From positions 22,759,118 to 22,823,117 of the forward strand of contig NC_090280.1 of NCBI RefSeq assembly GCF_037392515.1: a stretch of DNA of 64,000 nt. Direction: 5' to 3'. The notes under the pieces are model-generated. The model was not told the DNA's origin. It did not search any database and saw nothing but the letters and a program-made list of their open reading frames with translations. This document shows positions 10,640 through 20,000 of this stretch, in pieces; the first letter of the stretch is position 1, and each line of letters starts with the position of its first letter. The position numbers and the translations under genes are program-made. The stretch comes from Haliotis asinina (taxonomy: Eukaryota; Mollusca; Gastropoda; Lepetellida; Haliotidae).

Positions 10640-13600
10640 CTGTAATCACAACATTACACTTATGTTACACTTGCCCATAGGTGCATGTATTTTTCTTTCA
10701 AGCAGTGTGCAACGGAAATCACCTCCTATAAACCACTTCAACTATGGTCATAGATTTCCAAAACATTTTAAGCAAATTGTGCATCAGTTACATAGATACA
10801 TTTGCTACTTTCTCTGTCATTTCCACAGGTAATCGATGCCGGCGTTTACCTAAGATTTCTAAAGGTACGTTTAGTAAATGGTGTTTGACACAGAAGACAG
10901 CAACCGTTGATATGAAGATTTGTTCACTAGTTATTACGATGACTGACTCCAGCACTTAAGATAAAAACATGAAAATGTGTACCTGTTGTCCTGGTTCTCT
11001 GCAAGTAAAACAAAAGACTGAGTAACAGTAAAGAATTAGTCGTTCTCAGACTAGTTCATCAACATCACCAAAACTAGAACACCATAACTATGGCTTCATT
11101 ATGCTCATATGGGGAATCGAACCTGCGTCTGTGGCGTGAACACCCTATCCACTGGCCTACCGACCGCTCCATTACTGAATAAAGGAATCAAAACAACTTC
11201 ACAAACTAAAACGAGAAGAAAATATTGCAGCACGTCAAGGTGAACCACGGATATGCCCGTATACTGTTCGACGCTGCATTCAACAATATCCCAGCTAGAC
11301 TACGCTTGTCTGATACACGCCAGACTTGCCGAGAACACCCAGTGGTTGATATAAAGAGCGTCGATTTACGCAACTGGGATACGTCGGAAAAACATGCATG
11401 AGCATAATCAACCAGCGTTTCTCACCTGTTGTAACAAGCATGGTTGTTGAAGTTCTGACCAGGCCCTCACGTTGGGGTAAATTTTTGTTGGTTGTGGTGT
11501 GTTGGGGATTGGAGGGGTGGGGGTTGAAACTTACATTGCATGCAAAAATATTCATGCATTCGTTGTACCTTTCACGTCCGTGCAAACAAGAACAGTGACT
11601 GCTGCCACCACAACTGCCACAGCAGTCAGCATAACGGAGTAGACAGCTACGATGGGGACGATGTCGTCTACGTTTGCATCACCTTCTGATACAAGACAAA
11701 GATGACACATATTTGTATTAAGTATGATAATTCATGTGACAATATAGCGACGTATTTCACCATGGTGTATTTTCTAGTTCCTGTTAGAGCACTAAATAAC
11801 TTTATGACATAAATAATGTCAACTGACAAAACAGTATTTTGCTCTACAAGAACTATGACACAATAAAGTAAGCAAGCGATGAATAAGGAAGAATCATTCA
11901 CCGGGATGACCATTACAGCTCTCCAGACAAGTGGATCCTTTTCCCCAACACGGCCTATCACCAATATCTGGTAGTGCTTTAGGAACACTGAGAAATGTCC
12001 TAAGTATTCGGACATCTAGAATATCCGACTCTATTTACAATGTTATAGCTATTCTATTATGGCTATTTCAGACTAAATAATCGGGGGTTTTGGTCTCCTT
12101 GGTCGGTTTGAGACACGAGTTCTGTTCCAGGCTTCAGACACTAGACAGTTCCAGCTACGTTTACTCGACATATCAGTACCCTATACGGCAGTTCGAGTTT
12201 CACAGTCGTTACACATCATGCTAGTTGTTAACCTTCAGACACCAACCTTCTATTTCCTGGTAGCTCCCATCGTTTTCGTCTTCCCTGTGATACGACACCA
12301 CACTGGTAAAAGGGAACATTGAACGTGAGTATAATGAGAGGAAATTATTAAGCTGTGACACACTCTCAATTCATATCGCGCTCCTAGTCGTGTATAGTTT
12401 TGTCGGGTTGGTTTGTTGTTTAACGCCACACTCAGCAATATGACAACTATATGTTGACGATCTATAAATAAATGGTCTTGGATCACATAATCCAGTGTTC
12501 AACAGCACAAGCATCGATCCCGTTCGTCAGCTTTTACGACAAGTATGGGTTGATGAAAATCACTTTACCACGGGTAATTACACCAATGTGGTGATGAAAT
12601 ATTTATTCATCTTACTTGAAGATTGATGAACATACTCACCGATGACGAGCACATCCTCTCTCTGAAAGTTTAAAGTGTGTGGGAACAATTATGCATACAA
12701 ACTTAAAGTATATATTTATTTCGTGCACACTGATGTTACCATTCTTTCTCCATTTAGAAGTTTAAGAGTTTAAGAGATACTGTACATCATACGGTATGAG
12801 TTTTAGTAGAAGGTCAATCAGTGCTAATAGTTGTCAGAATTATAAAATGTTAATAGACCTGTAGTTTTGGTTGCAAACGGTTCCGGACTGTTTTTCAGAC
12901 ATTCTACATAACACTACACTTTAAATAATTCGTCTGACCTGTTTAACGTCATCTGAATCAACCGACGTGACGTACTAGAATGACGTCCAGCACCAACCTA
13001 CTATCTCCTCGTAGCCTCCGCCTGTGTCTGCGTCACGGGTGTAAGTGACAACGCTGGGGGAAGGAAATGTAGAAGGTGGTTGGAATCAAGGATATTTACA
13101 AAAAGCAATCCGCTGTCCTCAGAAACAAAATTTTGCAAAAGGACAAAATAGTTGTTACAGTTATATGTATGAATGTGTTCACAAAATGGGTAAGCAAGTT
13201 ATCAGTATTTGAAGCTCTTCTAACGTTTGCCTGAAAGAACGAAATCTTTTTGACACCAACAGCTCATTAGCGATGTGCCATTAATTCTGCTTGGGCTCAT
13301 GATCCACATATACTGCTACTGATAAGTGAAATAGAGCTAATCAAATCACTGTATTTGTGATTAAGTGTTTCCACAATAGCAGCTACTACATAATTTTAAG
13401 TCAGCTGGTTACACATTTTGCCTTACTCACCGATTATATGTGCATCCTTTACCTGAAACAAATAAATTTGTGTAAATAATGACATATCCACAATGTTCGA
13501 TGCAAAATAGAAGATAAACGAATTTCCGGTATAATTATACATCTTTGAAGTGGAAATAAATATCTTGCTATTTGTAGAACGACATGTTTATAGAACGACA

Positions 13601-16600
13601 TGTTTGTAGAACGACATGTTTGTAGAACAAACGCAACCTGAGTAACACCAGTGTCTTGAAGCATGAATGTCGATTAAAACTAGTGTCCTGGAGCCAATGT
13701 AAACATAAACTTGGAAACTGAAGTCCATTAAACATGTAAATTTGTGCACACTGTTGATATATATCCTCTTCAAGCATCATCTTGAAGGTTCCATACTGAA
13801 GTACTTTAGAAACGCGAGTATCATATTATCATTCATTATGGAGGGTGCAAAACGAACAGAAACTGTGCTCAAATTAATCTGACTTTCACAGATGAACTTG
13901 ACGCATACCAAGAAATGCCCACGTGACCCACCATTTGCTGGAAATCAACTTTTCAATTTTCCGTGAAAATGCATAAACGTGGCGTTTTCACAACACATTG
14001 TCAGATCAGTCAACTGTGTACCGAAATCACACCGAAATTTTGAACTGCACCAAATTGTTGACTTGGGCACAACATGTGATCGAGCACATCTTTGCCAACC
14101 ATGTGTCTAGCCCGAGATCGCCGCATACAAGTTCAAGCCAGCCTCCAGAACAGATATTACCATTCATAGAAGAAGGGATATCGTCAGTCTCCAGACGGTA
14201 CGATAGCGATTACGTCAGCAAGGGCTGCGTGCGCATAAGTATTCTATTTACTGACGAGTCCTGATTTCATCTCAGTCATGCGTATACAAGGATCAGAGTG
14301 ACATGGACAGCGTAACGGTGATTGTTGAGTTCAGCAGCGTTGAGGGAAGCGTATTACTAATGATTTGTTGAGAGACTGATAGTCATGACAGGACACGTGT
14401 GGACGTCTGCCGTAGTCGAGTTACAGCTCAAAATGATACTTACTGAGAACAAGAGTCGTTCCTGCTCCCAGCATGGCGCCAGATCAACGTCTTCACATTT
14501 TGCAGGAGGATTATGCAAATGACGGTCATAACCGTTACTGACATTGGCTCTGTGAAAGTTTTGAGCGCGTTTGGAAATAAATTTGATCCCTTCAACGTTA
14601 TCGTTAATTCAACTTTGCACTGACTACTTTTGTTTTTTCTTGTGTTTCAACCCTAAATGACAATTTCAGTGTCAAGAGGGACAAGTTCTTTTCTTCGTTT
14701 AAAACGGAAATTCAACGTCTTATCCCAATGGTGCGTTTCTAAAGTAGTTCAGTATACTTCACAGTCTCCTCTCACAATCTGTCCTCTTTCAAACTCTTCC
14801 TTAAAGACGGTCTCAGATTCCATTTCCCCACAAGAGACTTGGTTTTCTTCCTTGATGAATATTCACCATCAAGGACACTTTTACATTTAATCAAGATACA
14901 CCACAGACACGTCACAAATCACACCTAGAGAGAATCACTTAATATAGGTAGGACAAAAATCATCATTTCCTTGAAAATGTATCACATGTCAGTAGGAAGT
15001 GAAATAATTATCAGCTAGCTTTCTACTGAGTATGGGTGGAAATAGACATCAGACGCTACATGCCAAAGTATTGTAATATGTTTTGCAGACAAAGAAGAGG
15101 CATCAAATCAGTCCTTATTAGTACTGCTTAACATTTCTATAGGTGCATAGATGTACATGAGTTGTGGGGTAAAACGTTTTAAAGTACTACTCTGGTAACT
15201 ATCTGATCCCCCATCCCCACCTTCCTAACCAGCGCGTCGTTTTCCCAGACTGTCATACATTATTCACTACATATAAGAAGTGCAAAGGGATAACTTACTG
15301 ACGATGCACTGAACACATACACACGCACACACGCACACACGCACACACGCACACACGCACACACGCACTCACGCACACGCACAAGCATCCACTCAACACG
15401 CTATTAAGTGAGATTGGTATATGTAATTACTGAACCAAAGTGTTTGTGAGTTCTAGTCATTCACTGTCACATCACACCGTTTTACCTCCACGTCTCTGTT
15501 TTCTACAAACAACAACCATGACGACGACAGTGATGATCACGATCAGGATGGAGCAGACAGCAGTCACTGGGACGATGGAAACGACACCAGATTCATTAAG
15601 CTCACGTGCTGAAACATTTAATATGGACAATATTCAGTTTAGCATTGTATAATCCTGTTTACTTTTCAGAAAAAAATAACATCCAAGATATGTTGCTTTA
15701 TTTAAGGTACATGATGTGATTGAGTAAATGAGTGGAGTTTTATATCACTTATAACCCAGAAACATCACCCGTCTTAAGAAGATTTTAATTAGGTTCATGG
15801 CATGTCAACCGGGTTGACCCTTCCGATGTTCATCTAAAATGACACTTTCCAACTGCAATATAACCAGTTGCGTTCTCGATACAACACCCATCGATCCATC
15901 TTCATAGAGGGATCCAATAATAATGGTCAAGTTACCAGTGCTACTGTCATTGCATCAATTTGAAGGGAGTAAAAACTTTATTACATATCTCATGCAAATA
16001 TAATCTTGAATTTTACATATTCTGTCACAAAGCATGTTTCCGGAATCTGTGGAGGCCTTACTGAAGACCTCTAGTGTCAGGTTGCGTGATGCACTCCCAT
16101 GGCTGTTGTTGACGTGACACGTGTACTGTCCAGACACAGACACATCTATAGCTGGTATAGACAACACAGCCTTCCTGTGTCCTGTAATCACCATCTGTCT
16201 GGATGTGTCCCACCAGGTTACAGTGCAGGCAGGGTTACAGTCAGCAGAACATCTCACTGTTACAGGTTTCCCTTCTTCTACCTGCAGCTTGTCCCTTGTG
16301 CCGTGAAACTGTATCTGGTCAGGTCCATCTGCAAAGCATGTGATATAATCAGAAATAATAATTTGATAACTTGATATTTTCTTCTATCATACCAATACCA
16401 CTGTATATCAATTTCACTTGAATTAATATTTCATCAACTTTCGGTTTAGACTTTTGAAGTTGGTTAGGTTTTATTTTTTACTCAATGCCTATTCTACTTT
16501 TAGTGTTGATCACATCTACATCTGCTAGCCTTGTCGAGTCTAGGCTCACCAATATAAGACTCCCAGTTTCAAAGATCTTACTGTTGTCACGAAAATATTA

Positions 16601-18642
16601 CATTCAAATGCAAACGACGACACATTACGCACATTCTGTTTTCGTTCCTCTAAGTCATACGTGTACGTATCAGTCAGGTATTCCGACTGGATGGTCGACC
16701 GCGACCGCAGCAGGGGAAACGTCCAATGTTTTCTTTGTACGAGTTTGATAGCCGCTCAACTGTGATTTTGTTAACAGTGGGAATCTACAGTCAACTGTAT
16801 TTTGTATGTACACGTCCGATATTGTCATTTGTATGCTCCGCCTGACCAACGTTGACAGTTCGAGTCATGTATTATCTTGACGTTCCTGTATATCTCATCT
16901 GATGCCCTTACGATTGTATCTCTAATGATCAGTGCCTGTACCAGATATTGTCAACGTTTCATGCATTTTACCGTATTCTTAATTGTAAACCCAATATTGT
17001 CACGATTTTAAAAAGAAGCGTTTTTGAGGACAAAAACCCCTTGAGTGAGTGAGTGAGTAGGTTGAGTTTTACGCCGCACTCAGCAATATTCCAGCTATAT
17101 AGCAGCGGCCTATAAATAATCGAGTCTGGACCAGACAATCCAGTGATCAATAACATGACCATCGATCTGCGCAAATGGGAACCGATGACATGTGTCAACC
17201 AAGTCAGCGAGCCTGACCACCCCATTCCGTTAGTCGCGTCCTACGACAAGCAGAGTCGCCTTTTATGGCAAGCATAGGTTGCTGAAGGCCTATTCTACCC
17301 CGGGACCTTTACGGGTACTCGTCGATAAATCACTGTAGATTATTTTTCCCATAATTTTCTTGCATCTGTGCATGGTCAGAGTTTTCAGGGTCAAATCACA
17401 CACTCCTGACTGAAAATTGTAAACATGAAATTTTCATGCCATACTTTCAATCGCTTTGATCTGATTCAGTACATATTATGTATTGTTAGTTTTGTGTTGA
17501 TCTTTCGTATTTCAGCTGAGTGGTCCGTGCCCGTTTTTTGCTCATTTAAAATATATGTCCAGGTGAGAAACAATGACATTACATAATTTTAAAGTGTTCG
17601 TGTATATTGGACATAACACCTGACACCGCTTGCCTTTGAAGCTGAAAGCCTTCACCACAGATTCTGGCTGTGTTCTCTTCCGAAAGTTCTATATCAACGG
17701 ACACCAGTAATGCCTTTTTGTTAGCGCTATGAGTAAACATGGTGTGGAGTTTGGAGCTATATAAATTGACACATTATTGTGTAGCTGTCATTAAGTCCTA
17801 TCAGAACCACAAAGGTACTATCATAATAATGATTCAGAACATAACGGTTCTATGTAAGTTGTATGCTAAGTTGCATAGATATGCGAGGTTCCTGTACCGT
17901 AAACAAAGGTACGTTCTTACTCACAGAGGACATCCAGTACATGTTCGTGACTCCAGTCAGACTCCAGCCCCTCCTCCACAGCCTGGCAGCTGTAGGTGTC
18001 TCCCTGGTTCTCTCCGCTGACCTGGGTTATTGTCAAGTTATCTCCACCTGTTGGAGACTCATCACCAGATTCTAGGAGGGTCCTGTCCCTCCTCCAGATG
18101 TAGGTCATGGTCAGTTGGGGGTGGTCCGGGGGCAGACTCCGGGACGAGGAGTTGGAGCATGTGAGGGTGACATTCTCACCTGATACAGGTGAGGCAGGTC
18201 CGGTGATGGTAGGTGTGGTTGGCCTCTCTGTGAAAAAAATTTAACAGCTTCGCCGAGACCTTAACACCAGTACTAATCAACATGGTTTTACGAAATGTGT
18301 GAAAAACATTTTAAAATATGAATCCACTGAGACATAATGAACTAAATGAACTGAATGAACTAAATGCTCTGACACTTTTATTAATGACGTATTCACCTTT
18401 ATTGTCAATCAAATAAGCGCCAGCGACACGCTAATACTCCTAATCGGTTTGTTGATTAAATGTTCTACACAACATTTAATCAGTTGGCTGGACTAATCCC
18501 AAGGTCCGGCGTAAAAATGACATTAGATATGCTCGTTGTTGTTACCTTGACTGGCGCTCGGGATTATAGCAACAAGACAGGTGGATTCGGATATACTGCG
18601 AGTGAGTAGTTGGTTGGACTGTTGTTAACACGTAAGAACATT

Positions 18643-18678
<36 letters not shown>

Positions 18679-19558
18679 ATGCGATCTGTAAATAATCAAG
18701 TCTGGACCGGACAATCCCGTGACCAGCATCATGAGCATACATCTACGCAATTGGGATACGATGACATGTGTCAACCAAGTCAGCGAGTCTGACTACACAA
18801 TCCCATTAGTCGTCTCGTGCGACAAGCAAGGGGTAAAGAAGACCAATTCTAACCCGGATCTTCACGGGTATACTGTGAGTAGGCTTGCCATGTGTAACTC
18901 GACAAAAGCACATGCATGCACACGCACGTACACACACACGAGTCTTTATATATGGTTAATTACGTTTTAGTTTAGACGCATTCTTTTAGTTATCTACCGT
19001 TCTGTTAACTCCACTCAGTACTCACGTGCTACAACGAGGACATGTCTACATCCAGTAACATTCTCTCCATTGCTTCCCTGACAGTAGTAAGTACCAGCGT
19101 CCTGTACAGTAACATTGTAGATGGTAAACCTCAGCTGTCCGTTCTGTGATGGTGAGTCCTCCCCGGTGTATCGTATCCTGGTCCTGTAGCCAGTGTGACT
19201 GTTGTTGAATACCCATACACGGTGTGTCTTGGACTGGACCAGTAACAGTCTCTTAGATACAGAACCATTCCCCACTACAAAATACTGGAAGCTGACATTT
19301 TCTGGGTTCATGGCCATGGTAACATCTTCACCAGCACGTGTAACAGTGTGTGGGTATCCAATTGTCATGGACACTAGAGCTGTATACGAAAAGGTAATTA
19401 GAATCAGAACTCAACAACCCTAGATACAGACGTTAGACATTGCGTAAGATTAAAGTGAAAAGCAACTTAATCAGAGATTCAATATATATTTCAGTTTTCG
19501 AAAACAGATACATACCAAACCCACATAGTGCTACGGACACAATGGAACCCAGAAACAT
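10456..19558 (-). CDS. Gene A: Ig-superfamily transmembrane receptor with ITAM-like tail
   Basis: Span of a complete multi-exon gene; every exon is open and has GT-AG borders. Predicted products are 427 aa (signal, V, Ig-1, Ig-2, TM2, 16-nt exon, tail) or 471 aa (TM1-CT1-E1 or E2 in place of TM2). It should be a type I surface protein with three Ig domains outside and a signalling tail inside. On the 427-aa form the tail has Y371 (GEYLTV), Y398 and Y400, and Y411; Y400-ERL and Y411-TSL are seven residues apart, fitting YxxL/I-x(6-8)-YxxL/I. The start at 19558 is chosen because its exon is 43 nt long in both leader classes; an in-frame ATG at 19654 would add 32 residues. The fold and motif are seen in sequence; an immune role is inference. 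Adhesion or self-recognition is an alternative. Confidence 0.82.
10983..10998 (-). CDS. Gene A 16-nt microexon
   Basis: AGAACCAGGACAACAG lies between TTTTACTTGCAG and GTACAC. It enters in phase 1 and leaves in phase 2, which is exactly what the tail exon needs; it encodes ENQDN plus part of an Arg codon. The sequence is identical in units A, B and C. Confidence 0.75.
11108..11172 (-). repeat. tRNA-like sequence (SINE head or tRNA relic), unit A
   Basis: On the minus strand, AGGCCAGTGGATAGG resembles a pol III A box and GGTTCGATTCC is a perfect B box. The acceptor stem does not close, so it is not a functional tRNA gene. It lies in the intron between TM2 and the 16-nt exon, with copies at the same place in units B and C. 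Confidence 0.55.
11569..11685 (-). CDS. Gene A TM2 exon
   Basis: 117 nt, phase 1-1, between GTATCAG and GTACAA. It encodes an acidic stalk (EGDANVDD), a hydrophobic helix (IVPIVAVYSVMLTAVAVVV and following residues) and a short basic end (VCTDVKG). It aligns with TM1 through the shared pattern IVPxxAVxS...VLVC, so the two are duplicates. It can follow Ig-2 directly and join the 16-nt exon in frame. Confidence 0.78.
12413..12575 (+). mobile_element. SINE, diverged copy in the E2-TM2 intron (unit A)
   Basis: It retains GCCACACTCAGCAATATGAC, a diverged AATAAATGGTC stretch and ATCCAGTGTTCAACA. Copies at the same place in B (31512-31660) and C (53320-53480) show an insertion older than the unit duplications. 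Confidence 0.7.
12640..12661 (-). CDS. Gene A microexon E2 (22 nt)
   Basis: 22 nt between TTTCAG and GTGAGT. Read in phase 0 it encodes REDVLVI plus one base and leaves in phase 1, which fits the 16-nt exon or TM2. All 22 bases are identical in the three units. It resembles E1 in length, phase and pattern (xxDxxxI). Including both E1 and E2 would shift the frame, so they appear mutually exclusive. There is no transcript evidence. Confidence 0.58.
13431..13452 (-). CDS. Gene A microexon E1 (22 nt)
   Basis: 22 nt between TTGTTTCAG and GTGAGT. In phase 0 it encodes VKDAHII plus one base. It matches E2 in length and phase. The copies in B (VEDAHII) and C (VKDTHLI) vary, unlike E2, but keep the frame and both splice sites. 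Confidence 0.58.
14444..14547 (-). CDS. Gene A cytoplasmic exon CT1
   Basis: 104 nt entering in phase 1 and leaving in phase 0 at GTAAGT. It encodes NVSNGYDRHLHNPPAKCEDV followed by DLAPCWEQERLLFS. It fits only after TM1 and before E1 or E2. The acceptor region reads TTTCACAGAG: the second AG, 2 nt downstream of the one used in B, restores the shared frame here. Use of the first AG would put E1 on an immediate TAA. The function of the segment is unknown. Confidence 0.62.
15309..15386. repeat. CACACG microsatellite
   Basis: Tandem ACACGC units in the CT1-TM1 intron. The matching place in unit B (34362-34412) has a shorter tract. Confidence 0.85.
15486..15608 (-). CDS. Gene A TM1 exon
   Basis: 123 nt, phase 1-1, between GTTTCAG and GTAAAA. 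It encodes RELNESG, a helix of about 24 residues starting VVSIVPVTAVCSILIVIITV, then CRKQRRG, a strong basic stop-transfer signal. It is an alternative to TM2 for anchoring the ectodomain and leads to CT1. Confidence 0.8.
16062..16328 (-). CDS. Gene A Ig-2 exon
   Basis: 267 nt, phase 1-1, acceptor TTTGCAG, donor GTAAGG. The Ig domain has VRC in strand B, VTWWD in strand C and SGQYTCHVNN in strand F. An extra pair of cysteines sits right after strand B (CSADCNPAC). N-glycosylation sites are present at NNS and in the final strand (NLT). This is the membrane-proximal domain. Confidence 0.85.
17044..17325 (+). mobile_element. SINE, near full length, in the Ig-2/Ig-1 intron (unit A)
   Basis: It starts with GAGTGAGTGAGT, continues through GCCGCACTCAGCAATATTCC, AATAATCGAGTCTGGACCAG and AACCGATGACATGTGTCAAC, and ends near CTACCCCGGGACC. 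It is shared with unit B at 36184-36450. Confidence 0.85.
17925..18227 (-). CDS. Gene A Ig-1 exon
   Basis: 303 nt, phase 1-1, between TTTTTCACAG and GTGAGT. It encodes RPTTPTITGP, ENVTLTC (strand B Cys), MTYIWRRD (strand C Trp) and DTYSCQAVEE (strand F Cys), and ends LDVLC. This is an ordinary I/C2-type Ig fold between the V and Ig-2 domains. It is open here, whereas unit B has a TAG in place of the Gln codon in ENQGD. Confidence 0.85.
18598..18880 (+). mobile_element. SINE with internal AT tract (unit A)
   Basis: It carries CTGCGAGTGAGTAGTTGGTT, AATCAAGTCTGGACCGGACA and ATGACATGTGTCAACCAAGT. An AT dinucleotide tract at 18644-18677 has grown inside it. The unit B counterpart is 41230-41490. 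It lies in the V/Ig-1 intron. Confidence 0.8.
18644..18677. repeat. AT microsatellite
   Basis: An uninterrupted ATAT run inside the SINE. The unit B copy has only a short ATATAT here. Confidence 0.9.
19026..19379 (-). CDS. Gene A V-like Ig exon
   Basis: 354 nt, phase 1-1, acceptor TATACAG, donor GTGAGT. It encodes a V-type fold ending NVTVQDAGTYYCQGSNGENV. The DxGxYYC signature of strand F is present, but strand B reads EDVTMAMN: Met stands where the conserved Cys should be. The usual Trp of strand C is also missing here (QYFVVGN), although unit B keeps it (YYVWVN). A further Cys lies in VTGCRHV. There are several Asn-glycosylation sites. It is the distal domain and the likely ligand-contact surface; the ligand is unknown. 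Confidence 0.82.
19516..19558 (-). CDS. Gene A signal-peptide exon
   Basis: 43 nt from ATG to a GTATGT donor in phase 1. It encodes MFLGSIVSVALCGF, continued by A-L-V-S from the V exon; cleavage near there is plausible. An open frame extends upstream to an ATG at 19654 (leader beginning MFIRKYC), so a longer start is possible. The short start is preferred because the unrelated MSV-type leaders have the same 43-nt exon. Confidence 0.7.
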
Positions 19559-19621
19559 AGTCACTACAGTGGTAAGCAGAAACTGACAGATACAGTCTCT
19601 GATATAATGCGTCACATAATG

Positions 19622-19644
19622 TAGTTTCACTAAGCAATATTTCC
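19622..19644 (-). promoter_or_regulatory. Conserved upstream block of gene A
   Basis: Gene A copy of the 23-bp block found before all five signal exons, 64 nt before the ATG. It differs from the psi-V copies at the R position (A instead of G) and in the middle. It could also be coding if the 19654 start is used. Confidence 0.4.
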
Positions 19645-19764
19645 TGATAAACATTTCCCGGTGAACCTTACGTTGTGCGACGATATTTCACTGTGAATGA
19701 TATACGTTTTTTTGTGAATATGTCCTCCATCAACGCCCACATGGATACAATGTGTCAAACCCAT

Positions 19765-20000
19765 CTCTGGTGATCACCCACTCACGCACAGATTCAACCA
19801 CTCACTCACTCACCCACTGATTTACCCACTCACTCACCATTCACCCACTCACAGATTCATCCACTCACTCATCGATTCAACTACTCACCAAATCACCCAC
19901 TCACTCATTCACCTACCCATTCACCCACCCATATTTACCTACCCAAACACTCACTCACCAACCCACCTATTCACACACCCATTCACCCACTGATTCACCA
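19765..20000. repeat. Degenerate CACTCACC-type array
   Basis: Imperfect repeats of CACTCACC, CACCCATTC and related words. Only a short remnant exists at the unit B counterpart (42385-42465). Confidence 0.75.

Noticed and set aside
10744-10959. 71-codon plus-strand frame conserved at 29796-30011
   Set aside because: It lies in the intron between the 16-nt exon and the tail exon on the opposite strand, with no motif.
11108-11172. Functional tRNA gene
   Set aside because: A and B boxes are present but the acceptor and T stems do not pair properly.
14651-14890. Plus-strand 77-codon frame near CT1 (similar at 55491)
   Set aside because: No motif; the unit B counterpart is interrupted, and it sits in an intron of the supported gene.
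16099-16374. Plus-strand frame opposite Ig-2 (also at 35496 and 57575)
   Set aside because: Antisense shadow of a well-supported Ig exon.
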